This document shows positions 10,903 to 19,430 of a stretch of 64,000 bases of DNA, piece by piece (the stretch's first letter is position 1; each line of letters begins with the position of its first letter). The DNA lies in assembly GCF_900108245.1 (NCBI RefSeq), contig NZ_FNUY01000003.1:1-64000 (forward strand), given 5' to 3'. The notes beneath the pieces are model-generated. The model ran no database searches. It was not told the origin of the DNA and saw nothing but the letters and a program-made list of their open reading frames with translations. The position numbers were made by a program, and so were the translations under genes. The DNA is from Allobosea lathyri (GTDB taxonomy: Bacteria; Pseudomonadota; Alphaproteobacteria; Rhizobiales; Beijerinckiaceae).

Positions 10903-11595
10903 TCACGCGGGGTTCGTTCCCACGAATGTCATCCGGTGCGGGTTGTGCCCGAAATTTGGCTGTCGCTGCACGTCGTCATAGCCGGCCGCACGGATCAGTC
11001 CGACAATGTCGGCCTCGGCATAGGTTGCCAGACCGTATTGCGCCCTGAGCTTGCGGTAGTCCGAGAAGGCGGTACGGACGAGGCCCGCCAGCGCCGCCAT
11101 CAGGAAGCCGCCGCGCCAGGCGAAGGCGAGCAGCTGCGAGGCATCGGTCAGCGGGCTGACATCGGGCGGAATCACGTCGGCGATCACGAGCTTTCCGCCG
11201 GGCTTGAGCTTGCTGCGCCAGAGGGCGAGCAGCGCTGTCAGTTCCTCGCGGCCGAGATACTGGATCAGCGAATTGGCGACGACGAGATCGAGCATGTTCT
11301 CCGGGAGTGCCGCGACCTCTTCCGGCGAGACGACGGAGACATTGTCCCGCCGGCCGAGCATGGCGCGCAGCTTGTCCCTGACATTGGGAGCGGCTTCGCA
11401 AAGATAAAGCCTGCCGCAGGCGGCAGCGACGCGCGCGGCATCGAGCGCCTCGCCGCAGCCATGGTCGAGCACGACTGCGTCGCGGGCCGGGATATGCGAG
11501 ATCAGGTCGGTGGCGATCTGGCGGTAATGCAAAGCCTTGTGGCGCGGCGACACGTAGATCGCATGCTCGCCATTCCAGAAATCACGCCAGGACAT
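10903..11595 (-). CDS. Class I SAM-dependent methyltransferase
   Basis: 230 residues. MSWRDFWNGEHAIYVSPRHK opens the protein. Motif I is VVLDHGCGEALDA, and the post-I strand LYLCEAAPNVRD provides the acidic residue. MLDLVVANSLIQYL and LKPGGKLVIADVIPPD are motifs II and III. A hydrophobic stretch after residue 150 could touch the membrane. The long frame extends upstream to 11889, but that part overlaps the PilZ gene in another frame, so the start at 11595 is used. The target is unknown; proximity to a PilZ protein is suggestive only. Confidence 0.82.
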   Translation of the reverse strand: MSWRDFWNGEHAIYVSPRHKALHYRQIATDLISHIPARDAVVLDHGCGEALDAARVAAACGRLYLCEAAPNVRDKLRAMLGRRDNVSVVSPEEVAALPENMLDLVVANSLIQYLGREELTALLALWRSKLKPGGKLVIADVIPPDVSPLTDASQLLAFAWRGGFLMAALAGLVRTAFSDYRKLRAQYGLATYAEADIVGLIRAAGYDDVQRQPNFGHNPHRMTFVGTNPA

Positions 11596-11647
11596 GCTCT
11601 CGCCATTCGCCGTTGCGGGCAGCATCTCGCCGCCGTTCGACCAACGA

Positions 11648-11947
11648 CTAAGCCGATGGCGGTCCGTTTCGCAACTGTCGCTGTCGTTCCTCCTGCACCG
11701 CGTCCGAAAAGCGGATGCCGATCTCGCGATTCCGGATCCAGACCAGTTCGGCTGTCCTGAAATCCTCGTCGTTGCCGGCACGGTAGAGCAGTTCGAGGGG
11801 CAGCGGCCGGTCGCTCTGGGGCTGAAGGCGGGCGCCGATCGGCGACAGGTCGAGCACGCGGCACTCGACCAGGAGGCGCCGGGACGCATCGAACAGCCTT
11901 GCCGAGCGCAAGCGCGCCCGCCAGCGCTTCCCGCGTCTTTGCTCCAT
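11648..11947 (-). CDS. PilZ-domain protein (putative c-di-GMP binder)
   Basis: 99 residues, essentially one PilZ domain. RRGKR near the N-terminus fits the RxxxR element and RVLDLSPIGARL the DxSxxG element, the two parts that clamp cyclic di-GMP. GGAAGG lies 9 nt upstream of the start at 11947. It is first in a minus-strand operon with a methyltransferase and a racemase-like gene, and divergent from cfa. Ligand binding is inferred from intact motifs. Confidence 0.85.
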   Translation of the reverse strand: MEQRRGKRWRARLRSARLFDASRRLLVECRVLDLSPIGARLQPQSDRPLPLELLYRAGNDEDFRTAELVWIRNREIGIRFSDAVQEERQRQLRNGPPSA

Positions 11948-12095
11948 TATGCGTAGCCTTCCAGCCATTGCGAGTCGGAAGCAGAGCCTAGACAATGAGC
12001 ATGGAGCGAGGCTGATGCAGATGTCGGCCACAGCTCTCCTTCCGGCGCAACGTTCTGTCGCGTCGAAGTCAACACCCGCTGGCTCAGGATCCGCG

Positions 12096-13352
12096 ATGCT
12101 GCTCTTGCCAAAACTGCTCAAGCGCTTTGTCCGCAAGGGCCAACTGACCGTCATTACGCCCGACAACCAGCGCCACGTCTTCGGCTCGGGGCCGGAGGAG
12201 ATTCTGTTCGCCGGGCAGCGCAAGCTCGCCCCGGCCGTTACCGTGCGCTTCCATGACGACAGGATCGAGCGCGAGATCTTCCTCAACCCGGAGCTGGCAC
12301 TGGCCGAGGGCTATATGGATGGCCGGATCGATTTCGAGGATGGCTCCTCGATCCATGATCTGCTCGCGCTGTTCTGGATGCAGCGGAAGGAGCTGCGCAA
12401 GCACCCGATCCAGAAGGTCATCCGCAATGTCCGCTTCCGCATCCGGCGCTTCCGGATGCACAACCCGCTCGGGAAGGCGGGCAAGAAGGTCAAGCACCAT
12501 TACGACATCCCGACCGAGTTCTATAAGCTCTGGCTCGACGAGACGATGACCTATTCCTGCGGGTATTGGCAGTCTCCCGACATAGGATTGGAACAATCGC
12601 AGAAGGCCAAGCTGCGCCACATCGCGGCCAAGCTCAAGATCGAGCCGGGCATGAGCGTGCTCGATATCGGCTCGGGCTGGGGCGAGCTTTCGATCTATCT
12701 GGCCAAGGCCTGCGGCGCCAGGGTGACCGGCCTCAACGTCTCGCCGGACCAGATGGCCGCAGCTCAGAAGCGCGCGGAGGCGGCGGGCGTCGGCGACAGC
12801 GTGACCTTCATCAACAAGGACTATCGCGAGCTGACCGGCAGCTTCGACCGGGTCGTCTCTGTCGGCATGATGGAGCATGTCGGCGTCGCGCATTACCTCG
12901 AATATTTCGAGAAGATCCGCGATCTGCTGCCGGCCGAGGGCATCGCGCTGGTGCATTGCATCGGCCGCGTCGGCCCGCCCGGCTTCACCGGGCCGTTCTT
13001 CGACAAATACATTTTTCCCGGCGGCTATGCCCCGGCGATGTCGGAGGTTTTCGCGGCGGTCGAGCAGACAGGGCTGTGGTCGTCGGATTGCGAGTTCTGG
13101 CGGCGGCACTACCACTGGACGCTGGAAGCCTGGCGCGAGCGCTTCATGGCCAGGCGCGAGGAGGTCGTCGCCATGATGGGCGAGCGCTTCGCGCGGATGT
13201 GGGAGTTTTATCTCTGCGCCTGCTCGATCTCCTTCGACATCGGCGGCGACATGGTGTTCCAGCTCCTGCTTGGCCCGCACAAGAGCGCGGTGCCCATGAT
13301 CCGCGACTACATCACCGATGCGGAAAAGGCGCTGGAGGCGCGGGGGTTCTAA
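12096..13352 (+). CDS. cfa: Cyclopropane-fatty-acyl-phospholipid synthase
   Basis: 418-residue enzyme that transfers a methylene from SAM onto double bonds of membrane phospholipid acyl chains. The N-terminal lipid-binding part is followed by VKHHYDIPTEFYKLWLD and the family block TYSCGYW. The SAM site is VLDIGSGWGEL, and VGMMEHVG is the conserved bicarbonate-site region. The start at 12096 (MLLLPKLLKRF) matches family length; in-frame ATGs at 12015 and 12021 have a GGAGCGAGG upstream and could give a longer N-terminus. Divergent from the PilZ gene. Confidence 0.95.
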   Translation: MLLLPKLLKRFVRKGQLTVITPDNQRHVFGSGPEEILFAGQRKLAPAVTVRFHDDRIEREIFLNPELALAEGYMDGRIDFEDGSSIHDLLALFWMQRKELRKHPIQKVIRNVRFRIRRFRMHNPLGKAGKKVKHHYDIPTEFYKLWLDETMTYSCGYWQSPDIGLEQSQKAKLRHIAAKLKIEPGMSVLDIGSGWGELSIYLAKACGARVTGLNVSPDQMAAAQKRAEAAGVGDSVTFINKDYRELTGSFDRVVSVGMMEHVGVAHYLEYFEKIRDLLPAEGIALVHCIGRVGPPGFTGPFFDKYIFPGGYAPAMSEVFAAVEQTGLWSSDCEFWRRHYHWTLEAWRERFMARREEVVAMMGERFARMWEFYLCACSISFDIGGDMVFQLLLGPHKSAVPMIRDYITDAEKALEARGF

Positions 13353-13459
13353 AGGCGCGCTCGCGGGCTTTGCGTATCTGCCCCCGCGCCGCGAAACATT
13401 TTCGCCCTGGCCGGGTTTGATGGATGGCACAGCCGCCATCAGCGAGCGAAAGACAGGTC

Positions 13460-13714
13460 ATGAACGACGATCGCGTGAAGGAGCATATGGAGGTGATCGG
13501 CGCGGACGGAGTCCATGTCGGCACCGTCGATCGCGTCGAGAACGGCAGGATCAAGCTGACCAAGGCCGATAGCGGCGAGGGCCACCATAAGGGCCATCAC
13601 CATTTCGTGGAACTGGGTCTGGTCGCGGATGTCGAAGGGCAGAAGGTGCGGCTATCGGCCAATGCGGCCGTCGCTGTCACGCTGGAAGAAGAGCAGTCCG
13701 GCAAGCCCGTCTGA
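13460..13714 (+). CDS. DUF2171 family protein
   Basis: 84 residues. HMEVIGADGVHVGTVDRVENG is a PRC-barrel-like beta unit typical of DUF2171, followed by a His-rich loop (GHHKGHHHFVEL) and a strand ending VAVTLEEEQ. DUF2171 proteins are small and cytosolic and often occur in stress-related settings; function is unknown. The His cluster could bind metal (inference). The frame opens at 13424 but the start at 13460 fits the family. Confidence 0.75.
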   Translation: MNDDRVKEHMEVIGADGVHVGTVDRVENGRIKLTKADSGEGHHKGHHHFVELGLVADVEGQKVRLSANAAVAVTLEEEQSGKPV

Positions 13715-13799
13715 GCGGCAGGTGAGGCACCTTCGACCTGCGCGGTTTGGGCCTGCCCGCGTGGGGGCATCCCGGCAGGAGCCCTCGGGTCCGACCTTC

Positions 13800-13899
13800 G
13801 GTCGGCCCAAGGATAAACTCCGCGCAGAGCCGGGATCCATGCCTGAACGATGACGGCAAGCGCTTCGGAATGGATCCCGGGTCAAGCCCGGGATGACCC
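13800..13899. repeat. Family B repeat, diverged copy
   Basis: The GCCGGGATCCAT left arm and the ATGGATCCCGGGTC then CCCGGGATGACCC right arm are recognisable. The left end is less regular than in other B copies. Confidence 0.65.
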
Positions 13900-13926
13900 A
13901 GTGTTTCCGAGTGCGATAAGCGCGCT

Positions 13927-14439
13927 CTAAGAGCCCAACGAAAGATCCAGCGCCAGCAACGCCTCGTCATGGAATACCCCATCGACGCAAAGCGCCTTCG
14001 TCTCGATGCCGTAGGTCTGGAAGCCAAGGCGCTCATACAGCGTCCGGGCGTGCTGGTTGGTCGACACGACATTGGCCTGCAGCATGACGACATGTCGCGC
14101 CGCATGCGCGATCACCGCTTCGACCAGCCCGCGCGCGATGCCGCGGCCGCGCTGTTCCGGCGCGACATAGACGCCCCAGAGCGTGCCTTTGTGCCGGCTC
14201 TTTGGCGACGTCGCCGCCATGAAGCCAGCAATTCCGACAAGCTGGTTCCCGGCAAAGGCGCCGAAGACGCGGCTCGGTTCAGGCGGGGCTATGCGCTCGG
14301 CAAAGGCCGAAACCGGACGCGCGGCTTCCTCGGCATGGCTGGCGCCGAAGGCTTCCGGCGCGGTGGCCAGCGCCTGCAGCCGCAGGTTTCGATAGGCTTC
14401 TGCATGGGTCGCGTTGAGCGGTTTGATCTTCACAGGCAT
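13927..14439 (-). CDS. GNAT-family N-acetyltransferase
   Basis: 170 residues. LWGVYVAPEQRGRGIARGLVEAV contains the acetyl-CoA pyrophosphate loop (RGRGIA), and NQHARTLYERLGFQTYGIE is the C-terminal conserved part. The acceptor is unknown. The open frame continues upstream to 14520, but that stretch overlaps a family B repeat, so MPVKIKPL at 14439 is preferred. Single gene flanked on both sides by B repeats. Confidence 0.85.
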   Translation of the reverse strand: MPVKIKPLNATHAEAYRNLRLQALATAPEAFGASHAEEAARPVSAFAERIAPPEPSRVFGAFAGNQLVGIAGFMAATSPKSRHKGTLWGVYVAPEQRGRGIARGLVEAVIAHAARHVVMLQANVVSTNQHARTLYERLGFQTYGIETKALCVDGVFHDEALLALDLSLGS

Positions 14440-14513
14440 GGCACGGCAGTATCGCAGTCCCGTCGCTTCAGTGGAAGTTCGCGCTGGCGCGCTCACCTGA
14501 TCTCGGAGCCACG

Positions 14514-14621
14514 CCGTCATCCTGGGCTTCGCGCAGCGAAGTCCCGGGATCCATCGGAGAGCACCGCACCTTCCGATGGATCCCGGATCGGCGCCGCTTC
14601 GCGGCTTGTCCGGGATGACGC
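14514..14621. repeat. Family B palindromic repeat
   Basis: CCGTCATCCTGG at the left end, CCGGGATGACGCGG at the right, with paired GGGATCCATCGG / CCGATGGATCCC inside. Confidence 0.8.
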
Positions 14622-14647
14622 GGTGTTTCCAAGTGAGCGCGAAAAAT

Positions 14648-15559
14648 CTAGCGCTTCAGGTTGACGATCACCACGCCGCCCAGCGCCATGGCGCCGCCGA
14701 GGATGCCGAACAGGGTCGGCACTTCGCCGAGCCAGAGGAAGCTGATCAGCGTCGCGACGGGCGGGGCGGCGTAGAGCAGGTTCGAGGCGCGCGCAGCGGG
14801 CAGGCGCGAGAGCAGCGTTGTCCAGGTCGCGTAGGTGATCAGGCTCGGCACGATCGCCAGGTAGAGCATGGCGTAGAGGCTCTCCGTCGAGGCGGTCTCC
14901 GCCTGGGCGATGCCGCTCGGCAGGAAGGGCGTCAGCAGGAGGCCGCCGACCACCATGTTCCAGGCCGTGACCGTGAGAGGCTTGTGGTGAGCGAAGAGGG
15001 GCTTCTGCACGATGGTCGTCAGCGAGTTGCAGAAGGCCGCGCCGAGCACGAGCAGCACGCCGAAGCCGAGATCGAGCGCCGCGCCGTTCTGCCCGAAGGC
15101 GATCAGCCCGACGCCCGAGAGCGAGATCGCGCTGCCGAGCCATTGCGAGCCGCTGAAACGCTCGCCAAGCACCAGCATGGCCAAGGCGGCCGTGATGATC
15201 GGATTGATGTTGATGATGAAGCTTGCCGCACCGGCCGAAACCGTCTGCTGACCGAGATTGAGCAACACGGTGTAGCCGGCGACGAAGACCAGCCCGCCAA
15301 AGCCGAAGCGCCAGGCGTCGCGCCATTCAGGCAGCTTCGGCCTGGTGATCGCGAGGAAGAGCGCGGCCGGAACGGCAGCGATGGCGAAGCGCACCGATCC
15401 CAGCTCGAGCGGCCCGAAACCGCCGAGCGCGGCGCGGATCGCCGGAAAGGCCGAAGCCCAGGCGATGATGGTGAAGATGGCAAGGCCGAGCGTGGCCGGG
15501 TCCATGGCGCCGGAGCCCGGCGCGGTCTTCAGGGGGAGGCTCGCTGAACTGCTGGACAT
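14648..15559 (-). CDS. DMT-superfamily (EamA) transporter
   Basis: 303-residue membrane protein with about ten hydrophobic helices in two EamA repeats. The first contains AWASAFPAIRAALGGFGPLE and the second SLTTIVQKPLF onwards, ending LFGILGGAMALGGVVIVN. Members export amino acids, purines or metabolites; the substrate is unknown. GAGGCG lies 5 nt before the start at 15559; the much longer open frame beyond that is antisense to the LysR gene. It is divergent from that LysR gene with an 85-90 bp gap, the usual arrangement of regulator and target. Confidence 0.87.
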   Translation of the reverse strand: MSSSSASLPLKTAPGSGAMDPATLGLAIFTIIAWASAFPAIRAALGGFGPLELGSVRFAIAAVPAALFLAITRPKLPEWRDAWRFGFGGLVFVAGYTVLLNLGQQTVSAGAASFIININPIITAALAMLVLGERFSGSQWLGSAISLSGVGLIAFGQNGAALDLGFGVLLVLGAAFCNSLTTIVQKPLFAHHKPLTVTAWNMVVGGLLLTPFLPSGIAQAETASTESLYAMLYLAIVPSLITYATWTTLLSRLPAARASNLLYAAPPVATLISFLWLGEVPTLFGILGGAMALGGVVIVNLKR

Positions 15560-15649
15560 GGTGCGCCTCGATGACGGGAACAGGTTGGCGCTGATAGACA
15601 CCCGCATGAGCTGATTGACAAACGAGGAATTGAAGTATGAGCTGTGAGC

Positions 15650-16582
15650 ATGGATCACAGCTCGATGCTTCCGCCGCTGGACACCCTGCGCGCCTTCGAG
15701 GCTGCGGCCCGCACCGGCAGCTTCTCGGCTGCGGCGGAAGCGCTGAACCTCACCCATGGCGCAGTCAGCCGCCAGGTCGCGAAGCTCGAGCATTGGCTGG
15801 GCCTGCGCGTCTTCGAGAGGCAGGCGCGCGGCGTCGGGCTGACGCCGGAGGGCCAGCGCCTGCTTCAGCGTACGCAGGAGGCCTTCGCGCTGATGGCCGA
15901 CACCTCCGACCGCTGGACCGAGGCGCGCGGCGCCGCCGTCGTGCGCTTCAGCGCGACGCCATCGGTGTGTTCGCTCTGGCTGATGCCGCGCCTGCGCCTG
16001 TTCGAAGCCGGCGATCCCGCCTTGCGCATCGTGCTGCAGGTCGACCATCGCCGCGTCGATCTGGAGGATGAGGGCATCGATCTCGCCATACGCTGCGGGC
16101 GCGGCGGCGCGCCCGGCCGCGTTTCGGTGCAGTTGTTCGAGGAATGGTGTTTTCCGGTGGCCTCGCCCGAGCTTGCCCGGGCAATCGGGGAGGGGAGCCC
16201 CGCCCGCCTGCTGGAGCAGCCGCTGATCCATGATTCCGACGCCGCCGGCTGGCGGGCCTGGTTCGCGCGGCACGGGCTCGACTATCGTCCGCGCCCGCAG
16301 GACCGCAGGTTCGAGGATTACAATCTCGTGCTGGATGCCGCTGCCTGCGGGCTTGGCGTTGCGCTGGCGCGCCCGCCGTTGGCGCAGGCCCAGGTCGAAT
16401 CCGGGCGGGTCGCGATGGTCGATGCGCGCACTGCGCTCAATCCCGTCTCCTACTGGCTCGACCGTCCGCTTGGCCAACCGCGCCCGGCGGCAACGGCCCT
16501 GGCCGGCAGGATCGCGGCGGAGGCGGGGCTGTCGGCGAGCAAGCTGGCCGGGTTTCTCAAGCTGGAGGCGAAGGCGGCTTGA
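15650..16582 (+). CDS. LysR-family transcriptional regulator (GcvA-like)
   Basis: 310 residues. The N-terminal winged helix reads LDTLRAFEAAARTGSFSAAA and LNLTHGAVSRQVAKLE. The remainder is the periplasmic-binding-protein-like effector domain, with the GcvA-type segment DLEDEGIDLAIRCGRG. The start is either this ATG or a GTG two codons upstream. It probably controls the divergent EamA exporter; the effector is unknown. Confidence 0.88.
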   Translation: MDHSSMLPPLDTLRAFEAAARTGSFSAAAEALNLTHGAVSRQVAKLEHWLGLRVFERQARGVGLTPEGQRLLQRTQEAFALMADTSDRWTEARGAAVVRFSATPSVCSLWLMPRLRLFEAGDPALRIVLQVDHRRVDLEDEGIDLAIRCGRGGAPGRVSVQLFEEWCFPVASPELARAIGEGSPARLLEQPLIHDSDAAGWRAWFARHGLDYRPRPQDRRFEDYNLVLDAAACGLGVALARPPLAQAQVESGRVAMVDARTALNPVSYWLDRPLGQPRPAATALAGRIAAEAGLSASKLAGFLKLEAKAA

Positions 16583-16605
16583 GAGAACTTAGCCCTCATC
16601 CTGAG

Positions 16606-16832
16606 AGCCTGGCCGATAATGATGGACTTGTTTTCAAGAGCTTGAGTATCGGCAAAAGAGGCGTGGTCATCCCGGACGTAGCGAAGCGAAGATCCGGGAT
16701 CCATTCCGGAACGTTGATTCCGAAAGGTTCAGGCATGGATCCCGGGTCTCCCTGCGGTCGCCCGGGATGACCGCCCGTTTCAATGCGAAATTCCAACCGA
16801 CTGAGATCATTCAATACATTATCGGCCAGGCT
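16606..16832. mobile_element. 227-bp MITE-like insertion with 16-bp TIRs and 5-bp target duplication
   Basis: The element begins AGCCTGGCCGATAATG and ends with its exact reverse complement CATTATCGGCCAGGCT. CTGAG flanks it on both sides and occurs once in uninterrupted A repeats, so it is a target-site duplication. There is no coding capacity. A family B palindrome occupies the centre (16665-16772). This is the structure of a non-autonomous transposon needing a transposase in trans. The parent IS family cannot be named from the window. Confidence 0.85.
16665..16772. repeat. Family B palindromic repeat inside the MITE-like element
   Basis: GGTCATCCCGG at the left and CCCGGGATGACC at the right, with paired GATCCGGGATCCAT and ATGGATCCCGGGTC. 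It lies wholly within the 16606-16832 insertion. Confidence 0.8.
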
Positions 16833-17012
16833 CTGAGGAGCCGCAAAGCGGCGTCTCGAAGGATGCTCAGGAGGCTCTGGAACCATCTGGAGCATCCTTC
16901 GAGACGCCATTCCCCAGGGAATGGCTCCTCAGGATGGGGGCTGTGGGACGGTGAGATGGCCGAGAATGTCGGGCTCCGTCTCGAACCGGACGCACCACCC
17001 AGCGCGACATCA

Positions 17013-17852
17013 TCAATCACCTAGGAGACGCGACCCCAGGGAAAACGCGCTGTCCTTCAGCTGTATCAAGGGCGGCGGAGCGGTCATGTCGGCTGGCTTC
17101 TCCGCCTTGCTTCCTGCTCTGACGAGGCGCGCTATCCAGATCTCGCCATCGGAATAATAGGGGTCGCCTTCGCCATTCCGGCCGGTCAGGGTTGGGCCGA
17201 TGCCGTTCATCTGATCGATGCTGGTCACCATGCGGGCGTTGTTCAGGCCCTCGATCAGCCTGTTGCGCTCTTCATCGACATTGGGCGCGATGCGATGGGT
17301 GACCTGTCCGGTATCGCGGCTGAGCGTTACCCCGCTGTCGAATGTTGCCGAGCCCAGCCAGACGGGACGGGCATCGGCTCCGTCCGCGATCACCTGCCAG
17401 AGCCGCACATGCTCCCGGCGATCTGCACTGACGCCAACTGGTTTCTCAAATGCGAGGTCCTCGCGCCTTCCGTCGAAGAAGAGGGGGCTGACCGGCGCGG
17501 TTCTATAGGGCCTGTCGAGCAGGACACTCCCGATGATTTCTAGGCTGGTTTTCAGGGTAATCGGATCGGCCGGGTACCAGCCGGCGGCATGAAACGCCCG
17601 AACGACATCGTTGCGTCCCCCGATCAGGCCGATATTGATCGGGTCGCCGGCGATGCCCTGTGCGTTCGCAGTCACCATCGTCCGTTTCGACAGCCCCGGC
17701 TCATGCTCGACGCGCATCCAGATCGCCGGGAGAATGAGATAGCTGACGGCAAGGTAAAGCATGAGGATCACGACAAGCAGCTTTGCCGCTCGCCGCTTCC
17801 TCCGTGTCTGCCTTTTGCCAACGGGTTCGGTCGTCGGGGCCACCCGGATCAC
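17013..17852 (-). CDS. LssY C-terminal-domain membrane-anchored protein
   Basis: 279 residues. A basic N-terminus (KRQTRRKRRAAK) precedes one membrane segment (about 25-48), so most of the protein is periplasmic. The rest resembles the LssY_C domain: GDPINIGLIGGRNDVVRAFHAAGW, DGRREDLAFEKPVG and the HVRLW block, as found at the end of some PAP2/DedA fusion proteins. The enzymatic role is unknown. It is followed by a repeat-filled gap; no operon partner is evident. Confidence 0.78.
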   Translation of the reverse strand: MIRVAPTTEPVGKRQTRRKRRAAKLLVVILMLYLAVSYLILPAIWMRVEHEPGLSKRTMVTANAQGIAGDPINIGLIGGRNDVVRAFHAAGWYPADPITLKTSLEIIGSVLLDRPYRTAPVSPLFFDGRREDLAFEKPVGVSADRREHVRLWQVIADGADARPVWLGSATFDSGVTLSRDTGQVTHRIAPNVDEERNRLIEGLNNARMVTSIDQMNGIGPTLTGRNGEGDPYYSDGEIWIARLVRAGSKAEKPADMTAPPPLIQLKDSAFSLGSRLLGD

Positions 17853-17941
17853 CTTCGATGAGCTTCGCGCGCATCGTCCGATGATTCATGAGCGGAGGAA
17901 AGAATGATTTTCGGGGCCTGATCATCGGAGCGTCCCCGCGA

Positions 17942-18742
17942 TCACGCGATTTCCGCTTCGATCTCCCTTGCGGCCGGACGCTGCGCTTCATGCCCGCGCT
18001 CCAGTTCCCGCGTGATCTCCTGCGCATGAGCGAAGAAGCGTTCGCGGACCGCTCGCGCATGCGGGTTGGCGCGCTCGATGGCGTGGAAGACGCCGGGAGC
18101 ATCATGGCGCACCATCTCGGTCGCCTGCATCAGCAGCTCGAAGCTTCTTGTCGTCATCCGGCCGGGCATCGGTTCCATCCTGACGAGGATCTTCGCCACG
18201 AGATGGGTCAGGCCCTGCACCATCGCCATGTCGCGATCATGCGCATCCGGGGTCGTCAGGATGACGTCGAGCTTGAGCTTCTGACGCAGGAAGGCTGCGA
18301 TCCGCCGCCAGCTTTTGCCGCGGATCGGGCAGAGCGCCATCTTCAGGCCAGCTATGCCGCGGCTGGCGCTCTGGGGGCCGAAGAGCGGATGCGTGCCGAT
18401 GATCTCGACGTTTTCGGGCAGTTCGGCCAGCATGATCCGTGCGGGCTCGATCTTCACCGAGCCGACATCGATCACCACGGCCCCGGGGCGCAGATGGGGT
18501 TTGAGCTCAGCGATCGCCGCCGACATCCGGTCGACCGGCACCGCCAGGATGACGATGTCGCAGCGCGCTGCGCCGCGCGCATCCGAGACGACCACCCTGT
18601 CCGGGCTCTCCTGCGGGATCGACTGGCAGGGGTCGGATACGACGAGCGGAGAATGTGGCGCGAGGTGCCGGGCGATCAGCCGGCCGAAGGCACCGAAGCC
18701 GATAATTCCGATCGATGGGGTGGTTTTGCGTCCGATAGTCAT
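17942..18742 (-). CDS. Prephenate dehydrogenase family protein (TyrA-like)
   Basis: 266 residues. The NAD(P)-binding fold starts SIGIIGFGAFGRLIARHL. The catalytic His segment IGTHPLFGPQS and the helical C-terminal half (MVQGLTHLVAKIL) match the TyrA dehydrogenase family, which oxidatively decarboxylates prephenate or arogenate in tyrosine synthesis. No chorismate mutase or ACT domain is attached. No aromatic-pathway genes are close, so a related dehydrogenase function remains possible. A strong palindrome lies upstream at 18787. Confidence 0.85.
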   Translation of the reverse strand: MTIGRKTTPSIGIIGFGAFGRLIARHLAPHSPLVVSDPCQSIPQESPDRVVVSDARGAARCDIVILAVPVDRMSAAIAELKPHLRPGAVVIDVGSVKIEPARIMLAELPENVEIIGTHPLFGPQSASRGIAGLKMALCPIRGKSWRRIAAFLRQKLKLDVILTTPDAHDRDMAMVQGLTHLVAKILVRMEPMPGRMTTRSFELLMQATEMVRHDAPGVFHAIERANPHARAVRERFFAHAQEITRELERGHEAQRPAAREIEAEIA

Positions 18743-18786
18743 CGCGTTGTTCCCTGAGGGGCCGCGATGCCGGGTGATGACCTGTA

Positions 18787-18812
18787 TTCAACCGCCAAAC
18801 GCAGCGGTTGAA
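18787..18812. promoter_or_regulatory. Perfect 9-bp inverted repeat upstream of the tyrA-like gene
   Basis: TTCAACCGC-N8-GCGGTTGAA, 45-70 bp before the minus-strand start at 18742. A second small hairpin (CGCTCTT / AAGAGCG) is at 18827-18845. It is either a dimeric repressor site or a leader hairpin; the sequence does not decide. Confidence 0.5.
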
Positions 18813-18930
18813 CATGAAAATGCGCCCGCTCTTATGAAAAGAGCGCGTAATACTGCTGGGCGAGGAGCGGGGCGAAACGGGTCATGGCCCGGTTAAACCG
18901 CGCGGCCGGGAGCCTGTCAAGCTGAGCCTG

Positions 18931-19356
18931 TCAAGCCGGTGGGGCCGGCGCCAGGCCATGACGCAGCATAGTCTCCTTCAGCTTCGCGGGGTCGGGCGGG
19001 CCATCGGCCAGCAGCGCCGCCATCTCGCGGAAGTAGCCGGGACCAAGCACGCCCGGGCTCAGGACGCAGAGGCAGATTGCGGGCTCCTGCGTGTCGTTGC
19101 GGAAGCCGTGGATCACTCCGCGCCTGATGAAAGCGGTCTCGCCGGGCCCCAGCGCGACGTCCTGCCCGTCGATCCGGAAGGTGATCACGCCGCTCAGGCC
19201 GTAGACGGTCTCGTCCCAGCTTTCGTGGTGATGGGGGACGGGCACGCGGGCATTGGGCTCGACCGTCATCTCGAACATGTCGAGACTGCCCGAAGTGTCG
19301 TCCTTGCTCTGGAGGAAGCGAAGCTCCAGGCCCTTGATGCGAATGATCTCCGGCAT
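18931..19356 (-). CDS. Cupin-domain protein
   Basis: 141 residues forming a single cupin_2 barrel. VPVPHHHESWDETVYGLSG is the first metal-binding motif and GPGETAFIRRGVIHGF the second. Such proteins bind a divalent metal and act as small dioxygenases, isomerases or sensors. GGGGAGATCGGGAC precedes the start at 19356; the longer frame upstream overlaps the NIPSNAP gene and is a shadow. Probably co-transcribed with the NIPSNAP gene 75 bp upstream. Confidence 0.83.
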   Translation of the reverse strand: MPEIIRIKGLELRFLQSKDDTSGSLDMFEMTVEPNARVPVPHHHESWDETVYGLSGVITFRIDGQDVALGPGETAFIRRGVIHGFRNDTQEPAICLCVLSPGVLGPGYFREMAALLADGPPDPAKLKETMLRHGLAPAPPA

Positions 19357-19430
19357 GTCCCGATCTCCCCCCGATGCGGGCGCAGACTGGCGCAGATGCG
19401 GCGTGCCGGCAACGGGCCGTGCCGGGAAAT

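Larger units (their letters stand above)
16591..16942. repeat. Family A palindromic repeat, copy 3, interrupted by an insertion
   Basis: The left piece (AGCCCTCATCCTGAG, 16591-16605) and the right piece (CTGAGGAGCCGC onward, 16833-16942) together rebuild a normal A element. Between them lies a 227-bp insertion with terminal inverted repeats, listed separately. The gap 16583-17012 contains these repeats and no gene. Confidence 0.85.

Noticed and set aside
18742..18815. Attenuator leader peptide upstream of the tyrA-like gene (frame starting MFNRCVWRL)
   Set aside because: Only one Phe and one Trp, no Tyr run, and no clear terminator/antiterminator pair; an open frame here is expected by chance.
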